This document shows, piece after piece, positions 45,443 through 56,853 of a DNA stretch of 64,000 nt (position 1 is its first letter; every line of letters begins with the position of its first letter). The position numbers and the translations under genes are program-made. Where the stretch lies: the NCBI GenBank assembly GCA_030271035.1, contig JAMBUN010000273.1, positions 144,232 through 208,231 of the forward strand. Reading direction: 5' to 3'. The stretch comes from Microascus cirrosus (Eukaryota > Ascomycota > Sordariomycetes > Microascales > Microascaceae). Below the pieces are notes generated by a model. The model ran no database searches, was not told the DNA's origin, and saw nothing but the letters and a program-made list of their open reading frames with translations.

Positions 45443-47525
45443 ATGCAGGCCAGAGGACAAGAGATTAAATTTTCAGGGCAAGCAGCGTGTATGCCATGCA
45501 GGCGCAGGAAATCTCGATGCAAATTCGAACCGGGATCACAAGCGTGCCTTATGTGCCGCGCCCACGACACTGACTGCGTTCTGGTGGTCCAACCACGTTC
45601 ACGCCCGCGGCCGCTTTCCACACCTCGGGCGAGGGCTAAAGTGACTCCATCTCGAACCAGACGAACGGCTGGGCCTACGCTTGAAGCAAATGCCGAACCG
45701 AGAACAGACACCGTATCTACCGAACCGAGCACAAACGCCGTAGCTGGCGAAACCTCCACGGCACAAGTTGGAAGTTTTGTATCTCCTGTCTCCACTCCTG
45801 CACCTTCGTCATGTCCTGACTCCGCACCGATTGGGATGGTTCCACCTGCACCTCTGGACGAGGCGGAGGACGACAGCCCTCATATTATGGGATTTGCTGT
45901 TGCTGATGATGAACACTTCCTAGAGGGATACCTGTCGACAGGGCAGGCAGGACACAACGAGAGGTCAATCAGAGCTGTCTTGCCAGGGATATCCTCTTCC
46001 CCCGTAGTGTTCACGAAGGTCAAAAAGAGGCCGCTGGGCATTTCAAGAGATATGAGCCCATCTAAAGCAAAACTACAGATGATTGAGAAGCTCATAGAAC
46101 CACATCAGCAAAGGGTTGTTGACATGTAAGCGGTGCCTTTGCATCATACGCCCTTGCAATCCGGGCTGACGGGTTTACCCAAGATACTTTACGAAGGCCA
46201 ACAGCTGTTTCCCTCTTCTAGATGGCTCATTATTCTCAAACACTTCGCTTATAGTCGAAGGTCGCATTTCAGCGGCAGTCATGGCTTGTCTATATGCCCA
46301 CTCTCTTATATACTGGAGACATGATCCGGAGTTATCACGTCATTACCTCCCAGACGGTCGATTTATCTGGAACCTCGCCTTAGAGGCACTCTATTCCGAA
46401 CTTCACCTGTCTCCCGGAATGCCTTCAATTGTCGCCACCTTGCTGAATATTGGCGGCCGCCCGATCACCTCTATGATGGGAAACGGCATTCTCCTGGGCT
46501 CTGCCATCTCCTTGGCGCATTGCCTTGGACTAAACCGAAACCCTACTCCATGGAATATCCCAGAGCAGGAAAAGAGCCTTCGCATACGGATTTGGTGGTG
46601 TCTCGTAATCCACGATCGCTGGTAGGTGCTAAAGATGAACCGCATCCCGCTCATTAAGTTGGTTGGAGAGAATTTCTAACTTCACGACACTCTTAGGACA
46701 AGCCTTATGTACGGGACCCCGCCCCACATACGTCAAGATCATTATGATGTTCCTTCTCCGAAGATATCGCTCGATGCTGGCGGCGATGGACGGTTTGAAG
46801 TTTTCCAGGCGCTGGCAAGCCTGACGGAGATCCTCGGTCCTTACCTCGAACAGCTTTACTCCGTTCCCACCCAGCGACGGAACGATGACGAACTACATCA
46901 CCCGAACCTGGATTCCTGGACAGACACTCTGCCAGGCCCACTCCGGAGAATAATAATCCGTGGAACAGCTCTCGATATAGCTGGCGCAGCCAACCTCCGC
47001 CTATGCTTCTTGGCCGCGAGATTCTTTAGCCGGCGCCTCGCACTTAGTAAAGATATCGAGGCAACAACGCCCGCCGGACAGGCCCCTGACGAACGCTTGC
47101 TTGACGTTCGAAGGACTGCGGAGGAGATTGTTCTCTTTGTGAACGAACTCACAGAAACACAACTCGGGGGCTTCTGGCTCCCTACAACAGCCTTTGTGCT
47201 CTCTTCTTCAGTCACGTTCTTAGTCCGCCTTGCTGTCCAAGTAGAGATTCCTGCCTTCGGCCCCTCTCAGAGTTTATCCTTGTCACTAGCCAAAGATCTA
47301 TTAGCCACGCTGCGCTCCTATAAAGAAGACTACGGATGGGAGCTTGGGGATATATGCTTGGCTCAGTATGGCGATACGTTGGACAATCTACCCGTGCAAC
47401 AGGGGCCTGCTACTACGGATAGTGTCTGCTTGGATTCGGGCTCACAGTTCGTTCCCGACCCCGCGGTCTTAGAGTCTATCATAGCGGATCAATGGGATCC
47501 CTTGCTGTGGGATCAGATGACATGA
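45443..47525 (+). CDS. Zn2Cys6/Fungal_trans transcription factor of the dialkylglycine cluster
   Basis: Exons 45443-46125, 46184-46621 and 46697-47525 give 649 residues. The cluster is perfect: C-MP-C-RRRKSR-C-x8-C-LM-C-x6-C at residues about 16-45. A long Ser/Thr/Pro linker follows. After the first intron the Fungal_trans domain reads IYFTKANSCFPLLDGSLF, MACLYAHSLIYW, LALEALYSELHLSPGM, LLNIGGRPITSMMGNGILLG, SAISLAHCLGLNRNPTPWNI, SLRIRIWWCLVIHDRW and TSLMYGTPPHIRQDHYDVP. This is a complete middle-homology region. The correct frame of exon 2 is only entered by splicing at 46183, which restores the YF..FPLLD motif. It is followed on the same strand by an MFS carrier and then a convergent PLP decarboxylase whose promoter shares CCGCGG elements with this one. 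Confidence 0.88.
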
Positions 47526-48603
47526 GCATTACTGGTACGTACGTTAGCGCTGAGCTAAAGGTAGATTGGAAAACAGAGTGGTCTGAGGCCAAGTCATGAT
47601 GTGTGGTTAGAGTTTTAACAGGGTAATTGTATCCGCCGCGTTGACGAGAATGGGGAAAATTGGACTGAGCGTGTGCAGGCCGAAGAGATGGATGCCAAGT
47701 CTGGACCAATTAAGAGGCCGGGGGTCCTGCAGTTTCACTACAGCCAAGCCTTGGCTTTTCTCCTTGTGGGCCCGAATGTCGGAACAGGTAAGAGCCGCAG
47801 CCGAAGGCTCCGACGCCACCCGACGCCACGCCGGATGCCCCGACAGCGATTGAATAAATTGTTGACTAAGGTCGCCGACTTGGATGTAACCACTGACGAA
47901 AAGCACGCAGTGGGCCGGCTCGATGACGCACTGGGCGGCGCACTTGCCAGTCCGGTCGTCCAGATTAGCGTGCAACATCCCACGGCCCACCGGTCCACTC
48001 TTCAATGGCTTCATGGTTGGTCAGTGTGCTCTAAAAAAGTCTCCAGAGGACTCAAAAATTATCTAATGTCATTCATGGTTTTCGTGCCTGGTGTCCACAT
48101 GGCCCAGAAGGCTTTTTGTTCCGCTCCTTCCCTGTCTAATCCTTCCTCTCGGGAAAAGATTTTTCTTTACGCCCTTCCCTGCTGTCTCTTGCCGTCAACA
48201 CCTGCCCGGTTCATCAGTATCTCACGCCCCATACCGCAGGCCCTGGAGAGCCTCAAAGGACCATACCGTTCACGAGTCTGGCCATATATCGAGCTTCTGT
48301 AAGTAAGCGAGCAAGGTATAGGTAGTTTCCGTTCCATCTGGCCTGTGCGCCCGCCTGCGATACCGATCCGAATTCCGGCCTGTGCAATCAGTCCCATCGA
48401 CGACAATTTCCATTACGACAGTTCTGCCCACCTGATTCGAAGCACCAAGGCTGGGTGCGGCCCTGCACAAGAGACATCGGTATTCCCGAGAGCAAGATAG
48501 GTCGTTCGGCCAGCATTCTGCTTGCCATCTGCGTCACACCATCGCAATCCGGTTCTCAGCCACACACGACCCCAGCTCGGACTTCCGACTCCCGGCACCC
48601 AAG
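47526..48603. other. Intergenic stretch, no gene recognised
   Basis: Overlapping frames of 130-210 codons on both strands at 47607-48302 show no domain or splice support. The exact CCGCGG element of the flanking genes was not found here. Confidence 0.4.
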
Positions 48604-50698
48604 ATGCCTAGCTGGAAATCCCTTTTCACCAACACCGATCGACGGTTTTTCCCGGAGGTTGTTGTGCCCCTTGCTCGCGATCCTGCCTCTGTGACTCTGG
48701 AATCCAATGCGGAAAAGAAAGACCTGCGGAGCGACGACCCGTCTGGATATGGCTCCAACTCTGACCGAGGCTCGGTCCAGGAAAATGGCGCAGCTGCTGT
48801 TCCTGCTTCAGGAAAACTGACGGTAGAATCGCTCCATGCAGAAGTTGAAGCCGGTGTCGTTGCTTCCGGTCATGACTCCATCTATGACCGTACGTCTCGA
48901 TTCCTCGCTTGATGTATCTCATGGAGTTACCCCGCGGTGTCTAGCTCCCCGGAATGATTTGGGAGGTCGAAGATACATTGACGTCCGTCTATAGGTAAAG
49001 CAAAAATCATCAATCGAGCCATCCAGGACATTGGAATGGGCCGGTACCAATGGGGCCTGTTCGTGCTTTGTGGATTTGGCTGGATTGCCGACAAGTAAGG
49101 TCATCCAACGATTATCCTGTAAAGCATCATTCACTAACGTATCTATTTCTACAGCCTCTGGCTGCAGGTATGACTTAAATTTTCATATGCGTCTCCCGTT
49201 GTGCTAACCGTGCCCAGGGTGTTGCTCTGACTTTAACGCCGCTAGCCGATGAATTCGGAATTTCTGGGAATGAATCTCGCTTTGCGACATGTGCTCTCTT
49301 CGTTGGTTTGATAGTTGGTGCCTCCTTCTGGGGTATTGCCTCTGATATTATTGGACGTCGCCCTGCGTTCAACTGCACTCTACTTATTTGTGGCGCATTC
49401 GGTCTTGCCGCTGGCGGAGGGCCCAACTGGGTTGGGTATGCTCTTGATGTCCATTTTGCCAAGAATTCATTATACTAATAATAAACCGTCTAGGACCTGC
49501 GCCTTGTATGCATGCATTGGACTGGGAGTTGGCGGCAACCTGCCGGTAGATGCAGCCGTCTTCTGCGAGTGTCTGCCTCCCAACTCGGGCAATGTCCTGA
49601 GTGGACTGGCTACATGGTGGTCTGTCGGAACTCTGATCTCGAGGTACTTCTGAAATATTCCCGCACTTCTACCACCCGCTAATCCATCATTAGTATGCTT
49701 GCGTGGGCCTTTATTCCCAACTTCTCGTGCGATCCGGATGCCGAGGTCTGCCTTAGGGAGAATAACTGGGGCTGGCGTTACCTTGTCCTCTCCCTAGGCG
49801 CTATTACCTTCTGCATGTTCCTGTGCCGTTTCTTCCTGTTTACGTTCTACGAGTCTCCCAAGTTCCTGGTATCTCGTGGTCGCCAGGATGAGGCCGTTGC
49901 TGCTGTTCAGGGAATTGCCCGCAAGAACAAGACTACTACCTGGCTCACGGTAGAGCTTCTTAACGAGCTCGGTGGTATCCCCGAGGAGACAGAGTCTGAA
50001 AAGCTGTCTGTGATGGAGATTTTCAAGCGATCCCTGTCGCGATTTTCCCTCCAGCAGATAGCCCCGCTGTTCGCGACCAAGCGTCTCGGATTGTCTAGTA
50101 CGTATTTCTTCGGATAGTAATCTCGGTGAATCCAGGCTAATAATGCGCAGCCGTCCTAATCTGGTTCTGCTGGACTTGCATTGGACTAGGCTACACACTG
50201 TTCAACGCTTTCCTGCCTCAATACCTCGGACAAAATTCCAGCGTCTACGAGACCTACCGCAACTACGCCATCACCGCCGTCTGCGGTATCCCTGGTCCCC
50301 TTCTCGCTTGGGTTATGGTCGACCTCCCGTATATCGGCCGCAAGGGCACAATGGCCTTCTCAACGTGTGTCACTGGTGTCCTGCTCTTCTGCTTCACTGC
50401 CAGCAAGGACCCGAACGTCCAGCTTGTCTGTTCCGCACTTGAATCCTTCTTCCAGATGATGATGTACGGTGTTTTGTACGCTTACACGCCGGAGGTCTTC
50501 CCCGCCCCTAACCGGGGCACTGCAAGTGGCATTGCGAGCTGCTTGAACCGCATTGCTGGTCTCATGGCACCAATCATCGGTATCTACGCCAGCACCGATC
50601 CACTTGCGCCTATCTATGCGTCTGGGGCGGTGATCTTGGCTTCGTTTGTGGCGATGATCTTCTTGCCCATCGAGACAAGGGGCAAGCAGATTGTCTAA
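48604..50698 (+). CDS. MFS transporter, SV2/SVOP-like metabolite:H+ symporter type
   Basis: Seven exons (48604-48889, 48995-49094, 49155-49167, 49218-49435, 49494-49643, 49694-50097, 50151-50698) give 572 residues. One exon is just 13 nt and encodes LWLQ of the first TM. The signature runs are IGMGRYQWGLFVLCGFGWIA, ADEFGISGNESRFATCALFV, GIASDIIGRRPAFN (loop 2-3 motif), GLGVGGNLPVDAAVFCE, FYESPKFLVSRGRQDEAVA, YETYRNYAITAVCGIPGP, LPYIGRKGTMAFS and YAYTPEVFPAPNRGTASGIA. This is the SVOP/aromatic-acid and organic-anion carrier group rather than a sugar porter (SGN/D and PEVFPAPxRGT motifs). About 100 cytosolic residues precede TM1. It lies between the Zn2Cys6 gene and the dialkylglycine decarboxylase, so uptake or export of that enzyme's amino-acid substrate or ketone product is a reasonable guess. 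Confidence 0.88.
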
Positions 50699-51055
50699 CT
50701 GGGAGATAAGATGGAGGGACATAAGACAACGGGGAAACAAATGGGCAATGTATATGAGTTTCTGCTGACGGATATCCGGAATTTGGTACTTGGCTAACTG
50801 GCCGGGGGGGCCTGAAAAATTGCTGACGGTCAGGCCATTTATTATAACCCGCACAGCCGGTCAGCGCCTGCTGTCGAGCGAACGCTCATACAAGTAAGTT
50901 ATAACCTCTCCCTGATAGTTAGTGTTAGCATGCGCATAATGTAGAGTGTTATGTGCGACGAAATGGGCTCAATATATGTGATCCTGATTGATGTGCTCGA
51001 CTACTTTATGTAGAACAAATAAGAAGCGGGAGGGGACTTAATTGGTGAATCCCCA
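50699..51055. other. Intergenic stretch between convergent genes
   Basis: 3' regions of the MFS and decarboxylase genes. Nothing else was recognised. Confidence 0.4.
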
Positions 51056-52438
51056 TTACATAGGTTTCAAACCACTCTCCCCTAAAACCTGATGAAACGC
51101 TTCTCCAAGACGCAACAGCCCTATGCTGATTTCCTCTTTGGTGACTGTTACTGGCGGCGCAAGGCGGAACACACCTCCCATTCCCGGTAAATTAACAACG
51201 TTGCAGGATAGACCAAGCTTCAGCGCCCTATCAGCCACGGCCTGGCCTAGCTCAGGACCCGGTGCTTTCGTTTTGGCGTCGGAGATGATCTCTATCGCTT
51301 GGAAAAGGCCGCGCCCGCGGACTTCGCCAATGCACCAGTACTTCTTCTGCAGCTCCACAAGACCTTCGTGAAGCTGGGCCCCGCGCTCAGCGGCTTTCTG
51401 AGGGATGTCGTCGCGCTCAACGATTTCCAACACCTTGTTCCCCACTGCGGCAGTCAGAGGGTCGTTGAGATGTGTGGTGAGCCAGAGCAGACCTGCATCC
51501 CTGCATCCTCTTTCGATTTCTGCCGTAGTGGTGACAGAGGCCAGAGGAAGGCCGCATCCCAGCGTTTTGGAGAGGCATAAGATGTCAGGTACTAACCCGT
51601 CATGCTCAAAAGCGAACATCTGGCCAGTACGACCAACACCGGTCTGGGCTTCGTCCATAATAAGGAGCATCCCGCGCTTCACGCATTCCTCGCTCATTCG
51701 TTTCAGGTACCCCTTTGGTGGAACAAGAATACCACCTGTCGAAAGAATAGGCTCCATAATGAAGGCAGCAAGAGAGCCCACACTTTGGCGGTCAACCATT
51801 GACCAGCCAAATTCCAGTTCCGCTTCCCAGTCATATGATCCGTCCGGCGTGCGGAATACGGACCGGTATGGGTAAGGGGCCGGAAAAGCTAGCTGTCCAG
51901 GCATTGATGGTCCGCCGTTCTTTCGACCAGCGGAATAGGTTGCAGAACCCGACCCTTGAGTGAGCCCGTGATAGCTCGCCGTGAAGGCGACGATCTCGAA
52001 CTTCCCCGTGTAACACTTTGCCATTTTAATGGCGGCTTCCGTTGATTCCGAGCCGGTACTGAGGAAGAAGGACTTGTCCAAGGGTTCTGGGAGAAGCCTG
52101 GCCAGCCGTTGGGCAAGGTCAACCACAGGAAACGAAATCATGTTACTGAGAAGATGATCGAGCTCTCCGATGTAATTTTGCACCACTTGAACAACCTCTG
52201 GGTGAGAGTGTCCTAGCAGAGAGCTCATCTGGCCCGAGGTAAAATCCAGAATCTCCCGGCCATTTGAATCGTACAGCTTGGTGCCTTGGGCTTTTGTGAC
52301 GATCAACGGGGAAATTGGCACACCAGTATTCATGAGGTAGCGGTCGGCGTTGGCCCATAAGTCGGAAAGGCGGTTGTGGACTGACATGGCGGCTGCTTGT
52401 TCGCACGGTGCATTAGTAGAAGGAGGACGAGAAGGCAT
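51056..52438 (-). CDS. 2,2-dialkylglycine decarboxylase-like PLP enzyme (class III aminotransferase fold)
   Basis: A single exon encodes 460 residues. The sequence follows bacterial 2,2-dialkylglycine decarboxylase (DGD) block by block: KLYDSNGREILDFTSGQMSS (active-site Gln70), LSTGSESTEAAIKMAK (PLP phosphate loop), SATYSAGRKNGGP, AAFIMEPILSTGGI, MDEAQTGVGRTGQMFAFEHD (Asp262 pairing with the PLP N1), LCLSKTLGCGLPLASV (Schiff-base Lys291) and LPGMGGVFRLAPPVTV (substrate-carboxylate Arg). DGD decarboxylates and transaminates alpha,alpha-dialkyl amino acids such as 2-aminoisobutyrate with pyruvate, giving a ketone, CO2 and alanine. Compared with DGD as I remember it, the Trp over the PLP ring is Tyr156 and nearby Met and Ser are Leu and Thr, so specificity may differ. 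There is no organelle signal. Ordinary class III transaminase is the alternative. Confidence 0.85.
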   Translation of the reverse strand: MPSRPPSTNAPCEQAAAMSVHNRLSDLWANADRYLMNTGVPISPLIVTKAQGTKLYDSNGREILDFTSGQMSSLLGHSHPEVVQVVQNYIGELDHLLSNMISFPVVDLAQRLARLLPEPLDKSFFLSTGSESTEAAIKMAKCYTGKFEIVAFTASYHGLTQGSGSATYSAGRKNGGPSMPGQLAFPAPYPYRSVFRTPDGSYDWEAELEFGWSMVDRQSVGSLAAFIMEPILSTGGILVPPKGYLKRMSEECVKRGMLLIMDEAQTGVGRTGQMFAFEHDGLVPDILCLSKTLGCGLPLASVTTTAEIERGCRDAGLLWLTTHLNDPLTAAVGNKVLEIVERDDIPQKAAERGAQLHEGLVELQKKYWCIGEVRGRGLFQAIEIISDAKTKAPGPELGQAVADRALKLGLSCNVVNLPGMGGVFRLAPPVTVTKEEISIGLLRLGEAFHQVLGESGLKPM

Positions 52439-52474
52439 GTATTATCCTGAGAGGTCTCGAATTTGATTGATTCT

Positions 52475-52652
52475 CGCGGAAGGCCGCGTGAGTGGAATTA
52501 AATACTTCTCTCTTCTTGTGTGTTTTCTTCTCGAGGTCCTTTGCCATCTTAACTTTGACGCTGGCCGCCGGGTATGTCAGTTTGAAGTGTTCCGCGGCCC
52601 CACATAATGGAAAGCAGCCCGCGGGACTTCCAAAATGATTTTAGGTCCGCGG
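52475..52652. promoter_or_regulatory. CGG/CCG elements upstream of the dialkylglycine decarboxylase gene
   Basis: CGCGG-AAGG-CCGCG at 52475-52488 is a perfect inverted CGG site 40 bp before the ATG. TCCGCGGCCCCAC at 52591-52603 repeats exactly the 13-mer found before the Zn2Cys6 gene. GTCCGCGG at 52645-52652 repeats another element of that promoter. All are potential Zn2Cys6 sites. Confidence 0.6.
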
Positions 52653-54905
52653 CCAAGCTGGGCAGCGGTCGTGAGACTATCCCAGGAGAATGGGTGCAGC
52701 AAGGTCCTCCACATAGTTCGAATACGTATCTCATCACCTATGGGCGCAGCTGCACGTATTGTTATCAATTTGAACGATAGTCCTTTCCAACCGGGACGTG
52801 CCGGGGAATTATTCTGGACCCGGGAGCCTTCCTAGAAGATCCTCTAGATTTGATAACACATTCCACCACGGTCATTCCTCGTGGACTGTTGTAATATAGG
52901 TGAGGAGAATACTTCAAACTCCCACGAACGGGTCACCGTCGCGACGGGACGGGGCACCGACTTCGTCCCGTGTAGGCCACGGTAGGTCGGCGTTGATACC
53001 GCAACAGCACAGCCTCTTCCGTGGATTAAGATCAGGTTTATAACAGAGGACTCGATTGTGCATGCTGTATCCACAACGAGCGGATTGATCTCTAGGTAGT
53101 ATCTTTCCAAGATGCGTAACGCCCAGGACAACCGTCTCCAGAAGAAATTTGCATCGTAAGAGGAGCCGTGAACACCGGAGCTGGGCGACACCAAAGGGAC
53201 CGCCGTTTCCTCCATTCACACACTATTGCTTGGCCCTCGAACACACGCCTTCTTGCCATGTCGCCGACCGCGCTGGGGATAAAAAGCAAAACAGGTACGG
53301 CCAGGCATTCCCCATCCCCCGAATACCTAAGGGTCAGGAGCCCTCCGATATGTTCCAGTACGCTTTAGAATCTGACTACTTAACATGTCATCACTTCACA
53401 CCCAAAATCTAAGATATGTCAGGCCAAGCCAAACCCCATGGGGCTTTCCGCAGCCCACTTAACGGGGAAACGAGGATTCCAGACCGGAAATAGGGCCCGA
53501 CAAAACGAAGATACCGATTCTGCAAGGAACAGGCTGCTTCGGAGGCCCAAAAATTACACGTCGGTCCAACCGCCAAGACTCGGTTCATGTCGGTTCACGA
53601 AGCGGACAAGGTTTGATAAAGAGCGGAGAGGCCAGACCTCACCAGCCAGCCGTCTGAAATTCGGCAGACTCTCTATTCGCTTCGTCCCGCTTGTCATCCC
53701 CTTCTACATTTCGTCCTGTTCAGACTCGTGAATACCGGACTGCTAACAATACCACAAGGTGTTCTCGAAGGGATTCTCCTGCGGGCTCATTATCCCTCAG
53801 CCTATCTATCATCCTAGCATGCATCGTCTTGTCTTTCGCTCTCGGGCTGGCCTTGAACAAAGCGGCTCCCAAGCGGCCCGAGAACTGGCTTGTCTTGAAT
53901 TCCTTTTTGCGGAGGCATCGAGCGGTGAGAATCGTCATCGTTCACGGTGTCGAAAAGGCGTGAGACAGACGTCTTTGTGGTATTCTTTGCTCAAATTCGT
54001 GTCTGCCCCATTGAGTCTCACCGTTCCGGTAGATTTCGTGGATTCCTGCTTGACGATGTGACCACATCGGGGGAATCTGCAAGGCCGCCGCATGTTGGTT
54101 TTGCCACCTAAGTTCGCAGTTGGCGCGGTCCACTCTTATGTCTCTCTGCCGTGGTTTCTCCTGCAGGCGCTCTCTTTTTGGCCTGTGGCTTTCTCCAATC
54201 CGTAATAGTTTGGTTGACCTACTAGAGGAATAAGGTGCTGGGGACCTAGCTCCAATCTCATATATCATAAGGGCAGTCGTCATCTATAATAGGGACCCTA
54301 TTAGATAGCCTGTCGGATAGTAATATAGTAGCGGGACTACGGGTCTTCTAAGAATAGTGCTAGCAGTAGTGATTAAGCGCAGGGTGGCCGGCCTGCGTGA
54401 TATGCGTATGCTCTCCTCTGCTTCCCTGGCGGTTACCCCTGCACCATTGTACACATAAGTCTCACAGGTCTCCTATACATATACCTTAAACCAGATTCTC
54501 CTGGGAAAAAGACCCTTTTTTTTTTCTATGTAGAAGGGGGGTTAGGCCCCCTTCTTATATGCGAGCTGTGTTGAACCAGGCCTCCCTAAATCAGGGACCC
54601 ACAAATTACCTGCTCTTATGCTCCTCGATTCTTGCGCATGACAGAAGGAGATTTAGTAACGAGTTAATCAAACTGGAAAACTTAGCTGTGCCTGCTATTA
54701 GCACACCTCTGAGATCACGATCTCACCCTCTACTGCGCCCCTTCACTCTATAATAGTGGCATCCTTCCCTGTTGTTTGCCGGGCTCGACAATAGCCTACA
54801 GCCCTTAGATTAACCAGCTTTTAGACCTTTAAAGTCTGCCTACTAGAAAGAGCTTAGATACCTAGAACAATAGAACTATTCTATAATAGTAGGCAAAAGG
54901 ATTAC

Positions 54906-54930
54906 TTAGGGTTAGGGTTATACTTAGGGT
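54906..54930 (+). repeat. Short interstitial telomere-like repeat
   Basis: TTAGGGTTAGGGTTA (54906-54920) is followed three bases later by TTAGGGT (54924-54930). TTAGGG is the telomere repeat of filamentous ascomycetes. Only about three units are present, in a gene-poor interval. Confidence 0.6.
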
Positions 54931-56853
54931 TTTTTGGTGTTGGATTTTAGGGGCCATTGGGGGTGAGAGACGTTATCACGTCGATTACCTCACAAGACGA
55001 TCAAAACACCGGATCGCTATCCCGCTGCAAAGCGGGAGCATCAGCCACCGAACAGCGGGCTTGTTCCTTACTACCTAGAAAATATGCTAGATGAGGGGCT
55101 TCATGTGCGCCGTAACGTGATTCGACACTGAAGCCGTTACGTGGCCAGCCCAAGGACGTAACGGATGCCACACTCTCAATAAGGTTACACATTGATAGTC
55201 AACCTTCCCCTCGTTACGCTTGGTAAGCCTTTAATATCCATTATTACTTCCTTGGTGGGTACTTCTCAACGGTGAATACACCTCTAGGGAGTATGTTCAG
55301 GAAGATGGGGCCGAGGAGTCGCATTCAGAGACAGTCGCTCGTCACTCAGCATCAGAAATGAGCTACGCCGGTCTCCATCGTTCCTACAGAGGCTGGGGGC
55401 AGCTTTGGTAATACCAAACCCTTCACCACCAATTCAATCCTGCCAAAGCCCACCTAATAATAATTATGCGGCATCCATCTGCTCTACCCTGTGTTTAGGT
55501 TTAAGGAACTACAATCAGGGGTCAAAACGTTCGCGACACTTCGAAAGCTATCCCAACGTTTACCAAAATAGCTCCATTTTCAACCAAACTCCAGCCATAT
55601 AATAATGAAAAAGCACCAAAGACTTAGATATATATTACTTTATTAGCAAGTTAAAGAATATCTTTCCAATTTGTTCGTATGACTTGCATTTCTCTTGTAG
55701 GAGCAGGAAATACGTGAAATATAGGATCTGAACTAAGTCGGTGTTAGTATTTACGGCATATATACTCCTGATCTCTTAACAGCATCACATCGATTTTACG
55801 TACCGATAAGTTCTAGGCCCTGTTGAGCAATATATGAGATAAAAGCCATCTAAAGAGCAACTTATTATATTTTGTATAAAAGAAGTTAAATCCTTTACTT
55901 CTAGACTTAATATATCTTAGTTATGTGGCTAGGATTCTGCGATTGAGAATAGAGATATCTTGGTGAGCGTTAGTGTGGTTTTTCTAATAGTCGCCAAACC
56001 TCTGACCTTATACTGTTACTGCATAGGATTTCTGCTACTCTTCCAACTCTTCCCAGACCAAATTTCAGGCTCCCGGATTGGAGCACCTCGGCGACATCAC
56101 TCACCGTGCTCCGCCGGACGTATTCTCCGTCGGAGGTGTTGATTTGCACAAAGCTCCCATCGGTTTTCCCTGCGTTGCATTCTTCGGAACTTTTTCTCTC
56201 CGGGGTATATGGAGTGGAGAATGACGATCTTAATGGTCTGCAATGTGGGCCTCCGAGCGTCCGACCGAGGCCGCATCTCTGCGTTGCGCACCTCCAAATT
56301 TACCTGGTTATTGTTCATCATGCCGAATCCAGTCTAGTGAGTGGATTCTCATAACACTCGGCCCCTCTGACCCCTCCTTCCAGACGGGAAATCACCACGC
56401 GTCTCCCCCAACTTGATTAAGCAAGCTTGAATCCTAAAGTGTCTCAAGGGAATGATGCAGGTTATGGTTTGTCAGAGCCTCACCTTGACGGTGAAACCTG
56501 GCGTTCAGTTCAGTTTGTTATATATGTATGGGCGTGGAAAACACGTATGCTTTTGAACACCTTGTTGGTGCTTATGTTTCCCTAAAGCGGCCGAGATGGG
56601 AAGGCGCTTTGACTGCCTGAACCTTGATCCACCTGACGGCTATCCAGACCGTGCACAGGTGGAGTAGTTGAATCACCTGTAAAGATGGAGCTTATGCATC
56701 CTTATATCTCCTGGCAGTCGCAACTCCCGAAAACCCAGCTTCCCAAGCCATCAGCCAGCGAAACCACCCGCCAAGGACAAGATAGGAACTCCGTGACGCG
56801 AACCTCGGCAACTTCCAGAAGGACGTTTGCCCACGGTCGTACCCACACGCACG

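Larger units (their letters stand above)
52439..56853. other. Gene-poor stretch of 4.4 kb
   Basis: No gene was recognised. Besides the promoter elements at the left, it has a 9-bp perfect hairpin AGAAGGGGG-GTTAGG-CCCCCTTCT at 54532-54555 after a T-run, the telomere-like repeat listed separately, and an A+T-rich segment at about 55.4-56.0 kb. Confidence 0.45.

Noticed and set aside
47607..48302. Possible gene between the regulator and MFS carrier
   Set aside because: Frames on both strands overlap each other, lack motifs and cannot be joined into a sensible exon set.
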